Below are positions 32,651 through 40,820 of a stretch of 46,043 nucleotides of DNA, piece after piece (the stretch's first letter is position 1; every line of letters begins with the position of its first letter). The position numbers were made by a program, and so were the translations under genes. The notes below the pieces were generated by a model that saw only the letters and a program-made list of their open reading frames with translations, did not search any database and was not told where the DNA came from. Source of the DNA: Stenotrophobium sp040387055 (GTDB lineage: Bacteria > Pseudomonadota > Gammaproteobacteria > Nevskiales > Nevskiaceae); contig JAZKEM010000140.1 in assembly GCA_040387055.1 (NCBI GenBank), forward strand, positions 1-46,043, written 5' to 3'.

Positions 32651-35233
32651 CTATCGCTCGCGCTCACGGGTGTTCTTGAGTTGATAAACCAGCTCCAGCG
32701 CCTCTCGCGGTGACAGCGCATCTGGGTCAAGTCCATCAAGCAGCTTGAGTGCTGGCGAAGGCGGCGCTTCAAATAAAGACATTTGTGGCGCAGCTGCGGC
32801 GGCAACTGGCGTAGCGGCCGCAGGTGCTGCGCGGTTTTCCAGCTGCTGCAAATAAATTCTTGCGTTGCGAATGACGGCTTGCGGTACGCCCGCAAGACTG
32901 GCGACCTGCAAACCATAGCTGCGATTTGCCGGGCCCGGTTTGACGTGGTGCAGAAACACCAGTCGGTCACCTTTGTCTGATGAATATTCCGCAGCGTCGA
33001 GATGTACGTTCTCAACATTTTCTAAAGAATCTGCGAGCGCCGTCAGTTCAAAATAATGCGTTGCGAAAAGCGTAAATGCACGCGTGCTCGCAGACAAATG
33101 CTCTGCGCAGGCACGTGCTAGCGAGAGACCGTCGTAAGTCGAAGTGCCGCGACCAATTTCATCCATCAACACCAAGCTCTGCTCGGTAGCGTTGTGCAGG
33201 ATGTTGGCGGTCTCGCTCATTTCCACCATGAAGGTGGATTGGCCTGTGGCCAAGTCATCTGATGCGCCGATGCGCGTGAAAATGCGATCAATCGGCCCAA
33301 TGCGTGCGGACTCAGCCGGGACAAAACAACCGGCGTGCGCTAGCAAAACGATCAATGCGGTCTGACGCATGAAGGTCGACTTACCGCCCATGTTCGGGCC
33401 GGTGATGATCAACAATCGTGTGCCATCGTCCAGTGATAGATCGTTAGGGACAAATGGTCCCGTTAAAGTTTGTTCAACGACAGGGTGGCGACCAGCGCGA
33501 ATTTCAACGCAGGCGGTATCTACAAGTTCAGGTCGAGTCAGGTTTAGCGACTGCGCACGTTCTGCGTAATTCGCCAGCACATCCAATTCGGCAATCGCTG
33601 CTGCGCTGGCTTGTAGCGGCTGCAGATGTCGAGCAAGGCGATCCAGCAATGCTTCGTAAAGTTCTTTCTCGCGCGCTAAAGCACGATCACGCGCTGATAA
33701 AACCTGATCTTCGAACTTCTTCAGTTCTTCGGTGATATAGCGTTCGGCATTGGTCAGCGTTTGGCGTCGCGTGAAGTCAGCGGGCACTTTGGCGGCATGC
33801 AGCTTGCTCACTTCCAGATAATAGCCATGCACGCGGTTGTAGCCGACCTTCATCGAGTCGATGCCACTACGTGCGCGCTCGCGGGTTTCCAGATCCAACA
33901 GGTAACCGTCTGCGTTCTCGGACAGACGACGCAACTCATCGAGTGTGCTGTCGTAACCCATTCGGAATACGCCGCCATCTTTGACCAGCATCGGTGGATT
34001 ATCGGCGAGGCAAGTTTGCAGAGATGCAGCAAGTTCGCGGTGTTCGCCGAGTCGCTGTGCCAGCGTCATGACGAGCGATGCTTCTATGCCAGTGACTGAT
34101 GCTTGTATGCCGGGCAGAGCGTTGAGACTTTGGCTGAGGCCAATAAGATCTCGCGGACGTGCGCTACGCAGCGCCACGCGCGCGAGAATGCGTTCCATGT
34201 CGGCGATATCTTTTAGCGCGTCGCGCAGTGTTTTGTAACCACCGTTGTCGAGCAGGCTGGCAATGGCTTGATAACGCGCATCCAGTGCGAGTTTCTGACG
34301 CAGTGGACGTGTCATCCAACGGTGCAGGGCGCGTGAGCCCATGTGTGTGATACAGCGATCAATCACGCTCAATAACGTGAAGTCATGTGAACCGGATATT
34401 GAGCGATCAATTTCCAAATTGCGACGCGTTGAAGCGTCGAGGATCAAAGTCTCGTCTGGGTTCTCACTGCGTAATCCTGTGAGATGCGGCAGTGCGGACT
34501 TCTGCGTCTCCTGCACGTATTGCAGTAGCGCACCGGCGGCACCAATGGCAGCGTCCATGTCTTCGCAACCGAAGCCACGCAGATCTTTGGTTTGAAATTG
34601 TTCGGTGAGCAGGCGATACGCCGAGGCTTGATCAAAATGCCAGACCGGACGCGAACGTGGCGTTGAGCCCGGCAGTTCTGGCATCGCGCCATCGGGTGCC
34701 AGTAACTCGCTGGGGCGTAGGCGCTGTAATTCGGCAACAAGATCGGCGAGGCGTGTGGTTTCAAGAACAGAGAAACGTCCTGATGAAAGCTCTAGCCATG
34801 CCAAACCGAAACGATCACGTGTGCTGCTTACAGCGGCGAGCAAGTTTTGCGAACGTGGATCGAGCAATGCTTCTTCAGTCGCCGTGCCCGGCGTGATGAT
34901 GCGCACCACTTCGCGGCGCACTGGGCCTTTGTCGACGCCCACTTCACCCACTTGTTCAGCAATCGCGACCGATTCACCCGCCTTGATCAGGCGTGCGAGA
35001 TATTGCTCGATGGCGTGATACGGCACGCCCGCCATGATGATCGGCGAGCCGGCAGATTCACCGCGCTGCGTCAGTGTGATGTTGAGCAGGCGCACCGCTT
35101 TGCGGGCGTCGTCGTAGAACAGCTCGTAAAAGTCGCCCATGCGAAACAGCACCAGTGCATCCGGGTGCTGTGCCTTGATGCCTAGGTACTGCTGCATCAG
35201 CGGTGTGTGATCGGCAAAAGGCGCGGCGGTCAT
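32651..35233 (-). CDS. mutS: DNA mismatch repair protein MutS
   Basis: The 860-residue protein is full length. The mismatch-recognition domain starts near residue 10, with the Phe-x-Glu motif in GDFYELFYDDA. Connector, core and clamp domains follow, and the ATPase has Walker A GPNMGGKST at 612-620 and a Walker B region LVLMDEIGRGTSTYDG. An Ala/Pro-rich linker (AAPAAATPVAAAAAP, about 795-815) precedes the C-terminal tetramerisation segment. MutS binds mismatches and recruits MutL. No mutL is in the window. The gene is divergent from the DAHP synthase gene across 76 bp, in which I cannot call a convincing promoter. Its stop codon abuts the REP-like cluster. Confidence 0.98.
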   Translation of the reverse strand: MTAAPFADHTPLMQQYLGIKAQHPDALVLFRMGDFYELFYDDARKAVRLLNITLTQRGESAGSPIIMAGVPYHAIEQYLARLIKAGESVAIAEQVGEVGVDKGPVRREVVRIITPGTATEEALLDPRSQNLLAAVSSTRDRFGLAWLELSSGRFSVLETTRLADLVAELQRLRPSELLAPDGAMPELPGSTPRSRPVWHFDQASAYRLLTEQFQTKDLRGFGCEDMDAAIGAAGALLQYVQETQKSALPHLTGLRSENPDETLILDASTRRNLEIDRSISGSHDFTLLSVIDRCITHMGSRALHRWMTRPLRQKLALDARYQAIASLLDNGGYKTLRDALKDIADMERILARVALRSARPRDLIGLSQSLNALPGIQASVTGIEASLVMTLAQRLGEHRELAASLQTCLADNPPMLVKDGGVFRMGYDSTLDELRRLSENADGYLLDLETRERARSGIDSMKVGYNRVHGYYLEVSKLHAAKVPADFTRRQTLTNAERYITEELKKFEDQVLSARDRALAREKELYEALLDRLARHLQPLQASAAAIAELDVLANYAERAQSLNLTRPELVDTACVEIRAGRHPVVEQTLTGPFVPNDLSLDDGTRLLIITGPNMGGKSTFMRQTALIVLLAHAGCFVPAESARIGPIDRIFTRIGASDDLATGQSTFMVEMSETANILHNATEQSLVLMDEIGRGTSTYDGLSLARACAEHLSASTRAFTLFATHYFELTALADSLENVENVHLDAAEYSSDKGDRLVFLHHVKPGPANRSYGLQVASLAGVPQAVIRNARIYLQQLENRAAPAAATPVAAAAAPQMSLFEAPPSPALKLLDGLDPDALSPREALELVYQLKNTRERER

Positions 35234-35309
35234 AGGCGAGCGAGAGGAATAGGGTAGGCTTGAGGCTGGTCTCTATTATCGCCGTAACGGGTCCCCAAAA
35301 GAGCATCGG

Positions 35310-36653
35310 ATGAGCATGGAATCTTCAAATCTCTGGCTGCCTGATAGCTGGCAGAAAAAGCCTGCGGTGCAACAGCCGCAATATCCGGACGCTGTCGCAC
35401 TAGCCAGTACCGTAGAGCAGCTGCGCTTGCTCCCGCCTTTGGTGACGTCTTGGGAGGTCAACGCACTCAAGGCCCAGCTCGCTGAGGCGCAGGAAGGTCG
35501 TCGCTTTGTTTTGCAGGGCGGCGACTGTGCTGAGAGTTTTGCTGATTGCCAGTCGCCACTGATCGCCAATCGTTTGAAGGTGTTGCTGCAGATGTCGCTG
35601 GTACTGGTCCACGGTATGCAAAAGCGTGTGGTGCGTGTGGGGCGCTTTGCTGGCCAATACGCCAAGCCGCGTTCGGCTGATACTGAAACCAAAAACGGCG
35701 TGACCTTGCCGTGTTACCGCGGTGATCTGGTCAATGCGCCCGAGTTCACAGAGGCCGCGCGTACGCCCAATCCCTACAACCTGTTGCGCGCGCATGCCTA
35801 CTCGGCGCTAACGATGAATTTTGTGCGTGGCTTGATCGATGGTGGCTTTGCCGATTTGCATCATCCGGAATATTGGGATCTTGCTTGGGTGAAGCATTCG
35901 CCATTGGCGGTCGACTATCAGCGCATGGTTGATACGCTGGGTGATTCTTTGCGCTTTATGGAAACACTGGCTGGTCAGTCCGTCAGCGATTTTTCGCGCG
36001 TTGATTTCTATACCTCTCACGAAGCGCTGTTGCTTTGGTACGAACAGGCGCAGACGCGCCAAGTGCCACGTAGCCCAGGCTGGTACAACCTGTCTACTCA
36101 CTATCCGTGGATTGGTATGCGCACCGCCGATGTGAATGGCGCACACGTTGAATATTGCCGTGGCATTCGCAACCCCATCGGTGTGAAGGTCGGCCCAACG
36201 ATGTCAAAAGAATGGGTGCTGGAACTCTGCGCCATTCTCAATCCGACCAATGAACCGGGCCGTCTCACGCTGATTCACCGCATGGGCGCAGGAAAAATCG
36301 CGCAGCATCTGCCTTCATTGATTGAAGCAGTGCGAGCTGCTGGCCACAAAGTGCTTTGGATCTGCGACCCCATGCACGGCAATACACAGTCCACGGCTAG
36401 CGGAGTGAAGACCCGACGCTTCGACGATATTCTTTCGGAAGTGACTCAGGCCTTCGAGATTCATGCTCGATGCGGCTCGATACTAGGTGGCGTGCATTTG
36501 GAACTGACGGGCGAAGACGTTACAGAATGCACCGGCGGCGCACGTAATCTTGCAGATGAAGATTTGCAGCGGGCGTATAAAACGACGGTTGATCCGCGTT
36601 TGAACTACGAACAGGCTTTGGAACTGGCGATGAAGATCGCAGCAATCAATTAA
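35310..36653 (+). CDS. Class II 3-deoxy-7-phosphoheptulonate synthase (DAHP synthase)
   Basis: The 447-residue protein matches the plant-like class II DAHP synthases. These condense phosphoenolpyruvate with erythrose 4-phosphate, the first step of the shikimate pathway to aromatic amino acids. Characteristic segments are SWxxKPAxQQPxYPD at the start, VLQGGDCAESFADC, AGQYAKPRSAD, RGDLVNAP, WICDPMHGNTQST and HLELTGEDVTEC, the latter including metal-ligand residues. No other aro genes are adjacent. Its stop codon overlaps that of the convergent transporter gene by four bases (TTAA, 36650-36653), leaving no room for a separate terminator. Confidence 0.96.
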   Translation: MSMESSNLWLPDSWQKKPAVQQPQYPDAVALASTVEQLRLLPPLVTSWEVNALKAQLAEAQEGRRFVLQGGDCAESFADCQSPLIANRLKVLLQMSLVLVHGMQKRVVRVGRFAGQYAKPRSADTETKNGVTLPCYRGDLVNAPEFTEAARTPNPYNLLRAHAYSALTMNFVRGLIDGGFADLHHPEYWDLAWVKHSPLAVDYQRMVDTLGDSLRFMETLAGQSVSDFSRVDFYTSHEALLLWYEQAQTRQVPRSPGWYNLSTHYPWIGMRTADVNGAHVEYCRGIRNPIGVKVGPTMSKEWVLELCAILNPTNEPGRLTLIHRMGAGKIAQHLPSLIEAVRAAGHKVLWICDPMHGNTQSTASGVKTRRFDDILSEVTQAFEIHARCGSILGGVHLELTGEDVTECTGGARNLADEDLQRAYKTTVDPRLNYEQALELAMKIAAIN

Positions 36654-37282
36654 TGACTGTGATCGTGCCCGTGATGTCCTTGCGCGTGCGGACGTCCGAA
36701 CACGACATGCAGAATTGAGCCCGCAACCAGCGCCTGGAACAAAGCCCAAATGCGTGGATCAATGCCGCTGCTGATTTCAACACCGAAGACATAACCGGCA
36801 ATCGTGCTGGCGCACATCGCGGCGAGCGTGAACGCAGGCAGCCCGCGGCCAAATACAGGGAACATCAGCCACCACGTTGCAAGACCAACGGGCACGCTGT
36901 GAATGGCAACAGCTAGTGCCAATGCGATCTGGTGATTGCTGCCACCACCCGTCGAGAGTGCAGTGCCATCACCAAAGCTGTGCAGCATTAAGCCAATGAT
37001 GGCGACAGCGAGGGCGGCAAAGTGTGCTTCGCGACGTGCGCGCGTCAGCAGGTGTTCCAGCACATTGGGGCCGAGCAGGCCCAAGCCAATGAATACAAAG
37101 CTCCAGAGTCCGGCTTGCTCGTAGGTTTCTGGAACGACCTCGATCAGCACCAGTGCGGAGACGCTGATCATCACGAAGATATCCATGACCTTGACCAGCT
37201 TCGGTCGGCCCTTGGCCACTGCATAGAGCAGCGGGCCGCTGAGTAGTGCGGCGAGGGTGGTTAGGAGGAGGATGTGGTTCAT
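36650..37282 (-). CDS. ZIP-family-like metal transporter
   Basis: The 210-residue protein has about seven or eight hydrophobic helices. Motifs correspond to ZIP helices 4 and 5, namely HSFGDGTAL (H101, D105) and IHSVPVGLATWW (H128, P131), and the C-terminus is His-rich (GHHGHDHSH). ZIP proteins move Zn2+ or other divalent metals into the cytoplasm. The helix-5 site lacks the usual HE pair, so metal choice or direction may differ from ZupT. The start is taken at the ATG at 37282, directly before the first helix. The frame is open further upstream, but that part is not membrane-like. No clear Shine-Dalgarno is seen. Confidence 0.75.
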   Translation of the reverse strand: MNHILLLTTLAALLSGPLLYAVAKGRPKLVKVMDIFVMISVSALVLIEVVPETYEQAGLWSFVFIGLGLLGPNVLEHLLTRARREAHFAALAVAIIGLMLHSFGDGTALSTGGGSNHQIALALAVAIHSVPVGLATWWLMFPVFGRGLPAFTLAAMCASTIAGYVFGVEISSGIDPRIWALFQALVAGSILHVVFGRPHAQGHHGHDHSH

Positions 37283-37382
37283 GGGCCGCCATTCTAAACG
37301 AGTGGCCGTTGCAGTAGGCATGCGGCTCGCAAACTCGCTTACCATACGGGCCGCCTGATCCTAGGCACTAAACCAACGAGAA

Positions 37383-38222
37383 ATGAGCAAGTACAACGGC
37401 CCACTGTTGACCTTAGCCGTACACGAATCGCTGCTTGCAGCGAGAGCGGCGGGTGCAGTTGTTGAATGCTCTCTAGACCTCGGACGCTCCACGACGACTG
37501 TCGAAGTGACTTCATCGACATGGACGTGGAATGGCATGCAGTTTCCGTTTCTGGATACCTGCAAAGACCGCACGATCTATTACTGGGACGGCGAGAGTTT
37601 TGAGTCAATCTCGCGTTTCAGCAATTCGCTGATCAAATTGGTGCCCACGGAATGGGGAGCACCAACCTTTGAAATTGATGGCATCAAGATGCTGCCGACT
37701 GCACAGGTTTCGCCATTCGCGGATGCCGAACGCAAAGTTGGCTTGATTCAGCCACGCGGTAAAGTGGTGCTGGACACCTGTGGCGGCCTCGGTTATTTCG
37801 CAGCTTGTTGCTTGAGCGGCGGCGCTGCACAAATCATCTCGTTTGAGAAAAACCCTGATGTGATCTGGCTGCGCAGTCTCAATTCATGGTCGCCGAATCA
37901 TGAAGCAGACAACGCATTGACGCTCACGAATGGTGATGTGACTGAACACATCTTGAAACAGCCTGATGCATCAGTTGATGCCATCCTTCACGATCCGCCA
38001 CGCTTCGGCATTGCGGGCGAACTTTACTCGCAAGCTTTCTACGATCAACTCGCTCGTGTGATTAAGCCGAAAGGCCGCATGTTTCATTACACCGGCACGC
38101 CGAACAAACTGACCAGTCGGCGCGATCTGCCTGCGGAAGTAGCTACGCGTTTGCAGAAGGCGGGATTTGCCACGGAGATGAATGGCGATGGCGTTGTCGC
38201 CATCCGACAGACAAAAAAATAG
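37383..38222 (+). CDS. SAM-dependent methyltransferase-like protein
   Basis: The 279-residue protein has an N-terminal domain of about 120 residues and then a Rossmann methyltransferase domain. Motif I is VVLDTCGGLGYFA (about 129-141), followed by SFEKNPDVIWL. The motif IV-like ILHDPPRFG sits near residue 200, and a later strand lies in RMFHYTGTPNK. The overall form resembles predicted methyltransferases of the COG2521 type found in archaea and scattered bacteria. The DPPR motif would fit an amino or nucleobase substrate, but the target is unknown. The N-terminal domain resembles nothing I know. It converges with lon, whose terminator T-run lies inside the last codons of this gene. Confidence 0.75.
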   Translation: MSKYNGPLLTLAVHESLLAARAAGAVVECSLDLGRSTTTVEVTSSTWTWNGMQFPFLDTCKDRTIYYWDGESFESISRFSNSLIKLVPTEWGAPTFEIDGIKMLPTAQVSPFADAERKVGLIQPRGKVVLDTCGGLGYFAACCLSGGAAQIISFEKNPDVIWLRSLNSWSPNHEADNALTLTNGDVTEHILKQPDASVDAILHDPPRFGIAGELYSQAFYDQLARVIKPKGRMFHYTGTPNKLTSRRDLPAEVATRLQKAGFATEMNGDGVVAIRQTKK

Positions 38223-38246
38223 AGCGGCTGATTTACTCAGCCGCTC
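38213..38246 (-). terminator. Rho-independent terminator of lon
   Basis: A 10-bp stem (38222-38231 with 38237-38246) is followed on the minus strand by a T-rich run including seven Ts (38213-38219). The run overlaps the end of the convergent methyltransferase gene. Confidence 0.85.
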
Positions 38247-38265
38247 CGTACTTACTTCTTACGAC

Positions 38266-40698
38266 TTAGTGCGCGCGCGGTACTTCAGGTACTGCGGGTG
38301 CAGCAGCTGGAGCAGCTTCGGCAACAGGCTTCGCTTCCGGCGCACGTTCCAAAGCAATCTTCAGCGCATCATCAATCCAGCGTACGGGTTCGATGTTGAG
38401 CTTGCTCTTTACGTTCTCAGGAATGTCGGCCAGATCCTTCACATTTTCGTGCGGGATCATCACGGTCTGGATGCCACCGCGTTGTGCAGCGAGCAGCTTT
38501 TCCTTGAGTCCGCCGATTGGCAATACTTCGCCGCGCAGCGTGATTTCGCCCGTCATCGCGACATCTGCACGCACCGGAATATTGGTGAGTGCTGATACCA
38601 GCGCGACGCACATTGCGACACCAGCTGAAGGACCATCCTTGGGTGTTGCGCCTTCTGGCACGTGCACGTGGATGTCGTTGGTCTCGTAGAACTTCGGATC
38701 AATGCCGAGCGACGTAGCGCGTGAACGCACGACGGTGAGTGCAGCTTGAATCGATTCCTGCATGACGTTGCCGAGCGAACCCGTCTGCGTCATCTTGCCT
38801 TTGCCCGGAGCCAGCGCAGCTTCGATGGTCAGCAGTTCGCCGCCCACTTCTGTCCACGCCAAGCCGGTGACCTGACCGACCTGATTTTTGTCTTCAGCGC
38901 GACCAAAGCGGAACTGCGGAACGCCGAGGTATTTGTCGAGATTCTTCTCGGTAACCTTGACCTTCTTGTCGTCCGGTTTGAGCAGCAGCTGCTTCACAAC
39001 CTTACGTGCGATCTTGCTCATCAAACGCTCAAGGCTACGCACGCCAGCTTCGCGCGTGTAGTGGCGAATGGCGGCGAGAATCGCCTTGTCGTTGATCTCA
39101 AGCTCATCCACGTTCAAGCCGTTGGCCTTGACCTGTTTCGGGATCAGGTACTGCTTGGCGATGTTGAGCTTCTCATCCTCGGTGTAGCCGGGGATGCGGA
39201 TCACTTCCATACGGTCGAGCAGCGGGCCCGGAATGTTGAGCGTGTTGGCGGTCGCAATGAACATCACATCTGACAAGTCGAAATCGACTTCCAGGTAGTG
39301 ATCATTAAATGTGCTGTTCTGTTCTGGATCCAGCACTTCCAGCAGCGCCGACGAAGGATCGCCACGGAAATCCGTGCTCATCTTGTCGATTTCATCGAGC
39401 AGGAACAGCGGGTTCTTCACGCCGACTTTCGAAAGGCTCTGCACGATCTTGCCGGGCATGGAGCCGATGTAAGTACGACGGTGACCGCGAATCTCAGCTT
39501 CATCACGCACGCCGCCGAGCGACATGCGAACGAACTTGCGATTCACTGATTCTGCAATCGAACGACCAAGCGAAGTCTTACCCACGCCAGGAGGGCCAAC
39601 GAGGCACAGAATCGGGCCGCGCAGTTTCTTCACGCGTGACTGCACCGCGAGATGCTCAACGATGCGCTCTTTGATTTTCTCAAGGCCGTAGTGATCGGCA
39701 TCGAGTTTGTCTTGGCAAGCCTTGAGGTCGATGTGCGTCTTGGTGTGCTTCTTCCAAGGCACTTGCGTCAGCACGTCGAGATAGTTGCGCACGACGGTAG
39801 CTTCCGCCGACATCGCAGGCATCATCTTCAGTTTGTTGAACTCGGCGCGCGCTTTGTTCTTGGCTTCTTTCGGCATGCCAGATTTTTCAATCTTCGCAGC
39901 CAATTCTTCCTGCTCGCTAGGACCATCTTCGTTTTCGCCGAGCTCTTTCTGGATCGCCTTGATCTGCTCGTTGAGGTAGTACTCGCGCTGATTCTTTTCC
40001 ATCTGCTGTTTGACGCGGCCGCGGATCTTTTTCTCGATCTGCATCACATCAATTTCGCCTTCGAGCATTTTCATTACATGCTCAAGACGAGTCTGGGCGT
40101 TATCCAGTTCCAGCACGTTCTGCTTGTCTTCCAGCTTCAGCGACAAGTGCGCAGAGATGGTGTCGGCCAAGCGGCCCGGAGAGTCCATGCTCGTCAGTGA
40201 CGGCAGCAACTCGGCAGGAATTTTCTTGTTGAGTTTGGCGTACTGCTCGAACTGACTCAGCACCGAACGCGCCAGCGCGTCGGTCTCTTTGTTGTCCGTG
40301 ATGCCGCCAGCGTCTTCTGGGAGTGGGTGGCATTCCGCAGTGAGGTAGTCGCCGCTTTCGTCGAGGCTAATCACGCGCGCACGGCGCACGCCTTCGACGA
40401 GCACTTTGACAGTGCCATCTGGGAGTTTGAGCATCTGCAAGATGCTGGCGAGGGTGCCTACTTCGTACAGATCCTTGCCGACCGGATCATCCGCATCAGC
40501 CGTGCGCTGGGCGAGCAGCAGAATGCGCTTGTCGTCCTGCATGGCAGCAGACAAGGCTTTAATCGACTTTTCGCGGCCCACAAAGAGAGGGATCGCCATG
40601 TGGGGGAAGACCACCACATCGCGTAAAGGTAATACGGGGGCTTGCCGATCGTTCAGAGTTTCCACGGGCGCTCCGGAGTTATTGTGTGTTGCCAGCAT
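38266..40698 (-). CDS. lon: ATP-dependent protease Lon
   Basis: This LonA protease is 810 residues long. It has an N-terminal substrate-binding domain starting APVLPLRDVVVFPHM, an AAA+ domain with Walker A GPPGVGKTS at 368-376, and a protease domain with catalytic dyad S691 (DGPSAG) and K734 (GGLKEK). It degrades misfolded and regulatory proteins. A C-terminal Ala/Pro-rich tail of about 27 residues extends beyond the usual end. The first ATG is at 40698. A GTG at 40665, with GGAG five bases upstream, gives an N-terminus closer in length to E. coli Lon and fits the predicted heat-shock promoter better. The usual clpX neighbour is absent; dihydroorotase lies upstream. Confidence 0.97.
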   Translation of the reverse strand: MLATHNNSGAPVETLNDRQAPVLPLRDVVVFPHMAIPLFVGREKSIKALSAAMQDDKRILLLAQRTADADDPVGKDLYEVGTLASILQMLKLPDGTVKVLVEGVRRARVISLDESGDYLTAECHPLPEDAGGITDNKETDALARSVLSQFEQYAKLNKKIPAELLPSLTSMDSPGRLADTISAHLSLKLEDKQNVLELDNAQTRLEHVMKMLEGEIDVMQIEKKIRGRVKQQMEKNQREYYLNEQIKAIQKELGENEDGPSEQEELAAKIEKSGMPKEAKNKARAEFNKLKMMPAMSAEATVVRNYLDVLTQVPWKKHTKTHIDLKACQDKLDADHYGLEKIKERIVEHLAVQSRVKKLRGPILCLVGPPGVGKTSLGRSIAESVNRKFVRMSLGGVRDEAEIRGHRRTYIGSMPGKIVQSLSKVGVKNPLFLLDEIDKMSTDFRGDPSSALLEVLDPEQNSTFNDHYLEVDFDLSDVMFIATANTLNIPGPLLDRMEVIRIPGYTEDEKLNIAKQYLIPKQVKANGLNVDELEINDKAILAAIRHYTREAGVRSLERLMSKIARKVVKQLLLKPDDKKVKVTEKNLDKYLGVPQFRFGRAEDKNQVGQVTGLAWTEVGGELLTIEAALAPGKGKMTQTGSLGNVMQESIQAALTVVRSRATSLGIDPKFYETNDIHVHVPEGATPKDGPSAGVAMCVALVSALTNIPVRADVAMTGEITLRGEVLPIGGLKEKLLAAQRGGIQTVMIPHENVKDLADIPENVKSKLNIEPVRWIDDALKIALERAPEAKPVAEAAPAAAPAVPEVPRAH

Positions 40699-40715
40699 AA
40701 TGCAGGATTCCCCTT

Positions 40716-40744
40716 ACTTGGGGACTATCTGCATTTAATTCAAG
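40716..40744 (-). promoter_or_regulatory. Heat-shock (sigma-32-like) promoter of lon
   Basis: On the minus strand, CTTGAA (40739-40744) is followed after 15 bp by CCCCAAGT (40716-40723). This is close to the sigma-32 consensus CTTGAA-N13-17-CCCCATNT. Transcription would start near 40709, and lon is a classical sigma-32 gene. Confidence 0.6.
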
Positions 40745-40754
40745 ATATCGGCAG

Positions 40755-40790
40755 ATTTGGCCAAAAAATGAGCGTATTTGGCCGAAAAAA
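40755..40790. repeat. Short direct and inverted repeats upstream of lon
   Basis: ATTTGGCC followed by a run of As occurs twice, at 40755-40768 and 40776-40790, with a 21-bp period. GGCCAAA (40759-40765) and TTTGGCC (40777-40783) form an inverted repeat. The region lies between the dihydroorotase terminator and the lon promoter and may be a regulator site. Confidence 0.5.
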
Positions 40791-40811
40791 CCTCTTTGGG
40801 AGCAAAAGAGG
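40785..40811 (-). terminator. Rho-independent terminator of the dihydroorotase gene
   Basis: The stem CCTCTTT (40791-40797) pairs with AAAGAGG (40805-40811) across a 7-base loop. Six Ts follow on the minus strand, about 10 bp after the stop codon. Confidence 0.88.
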
Positions 40812-40820
40812 GCCTTATTC

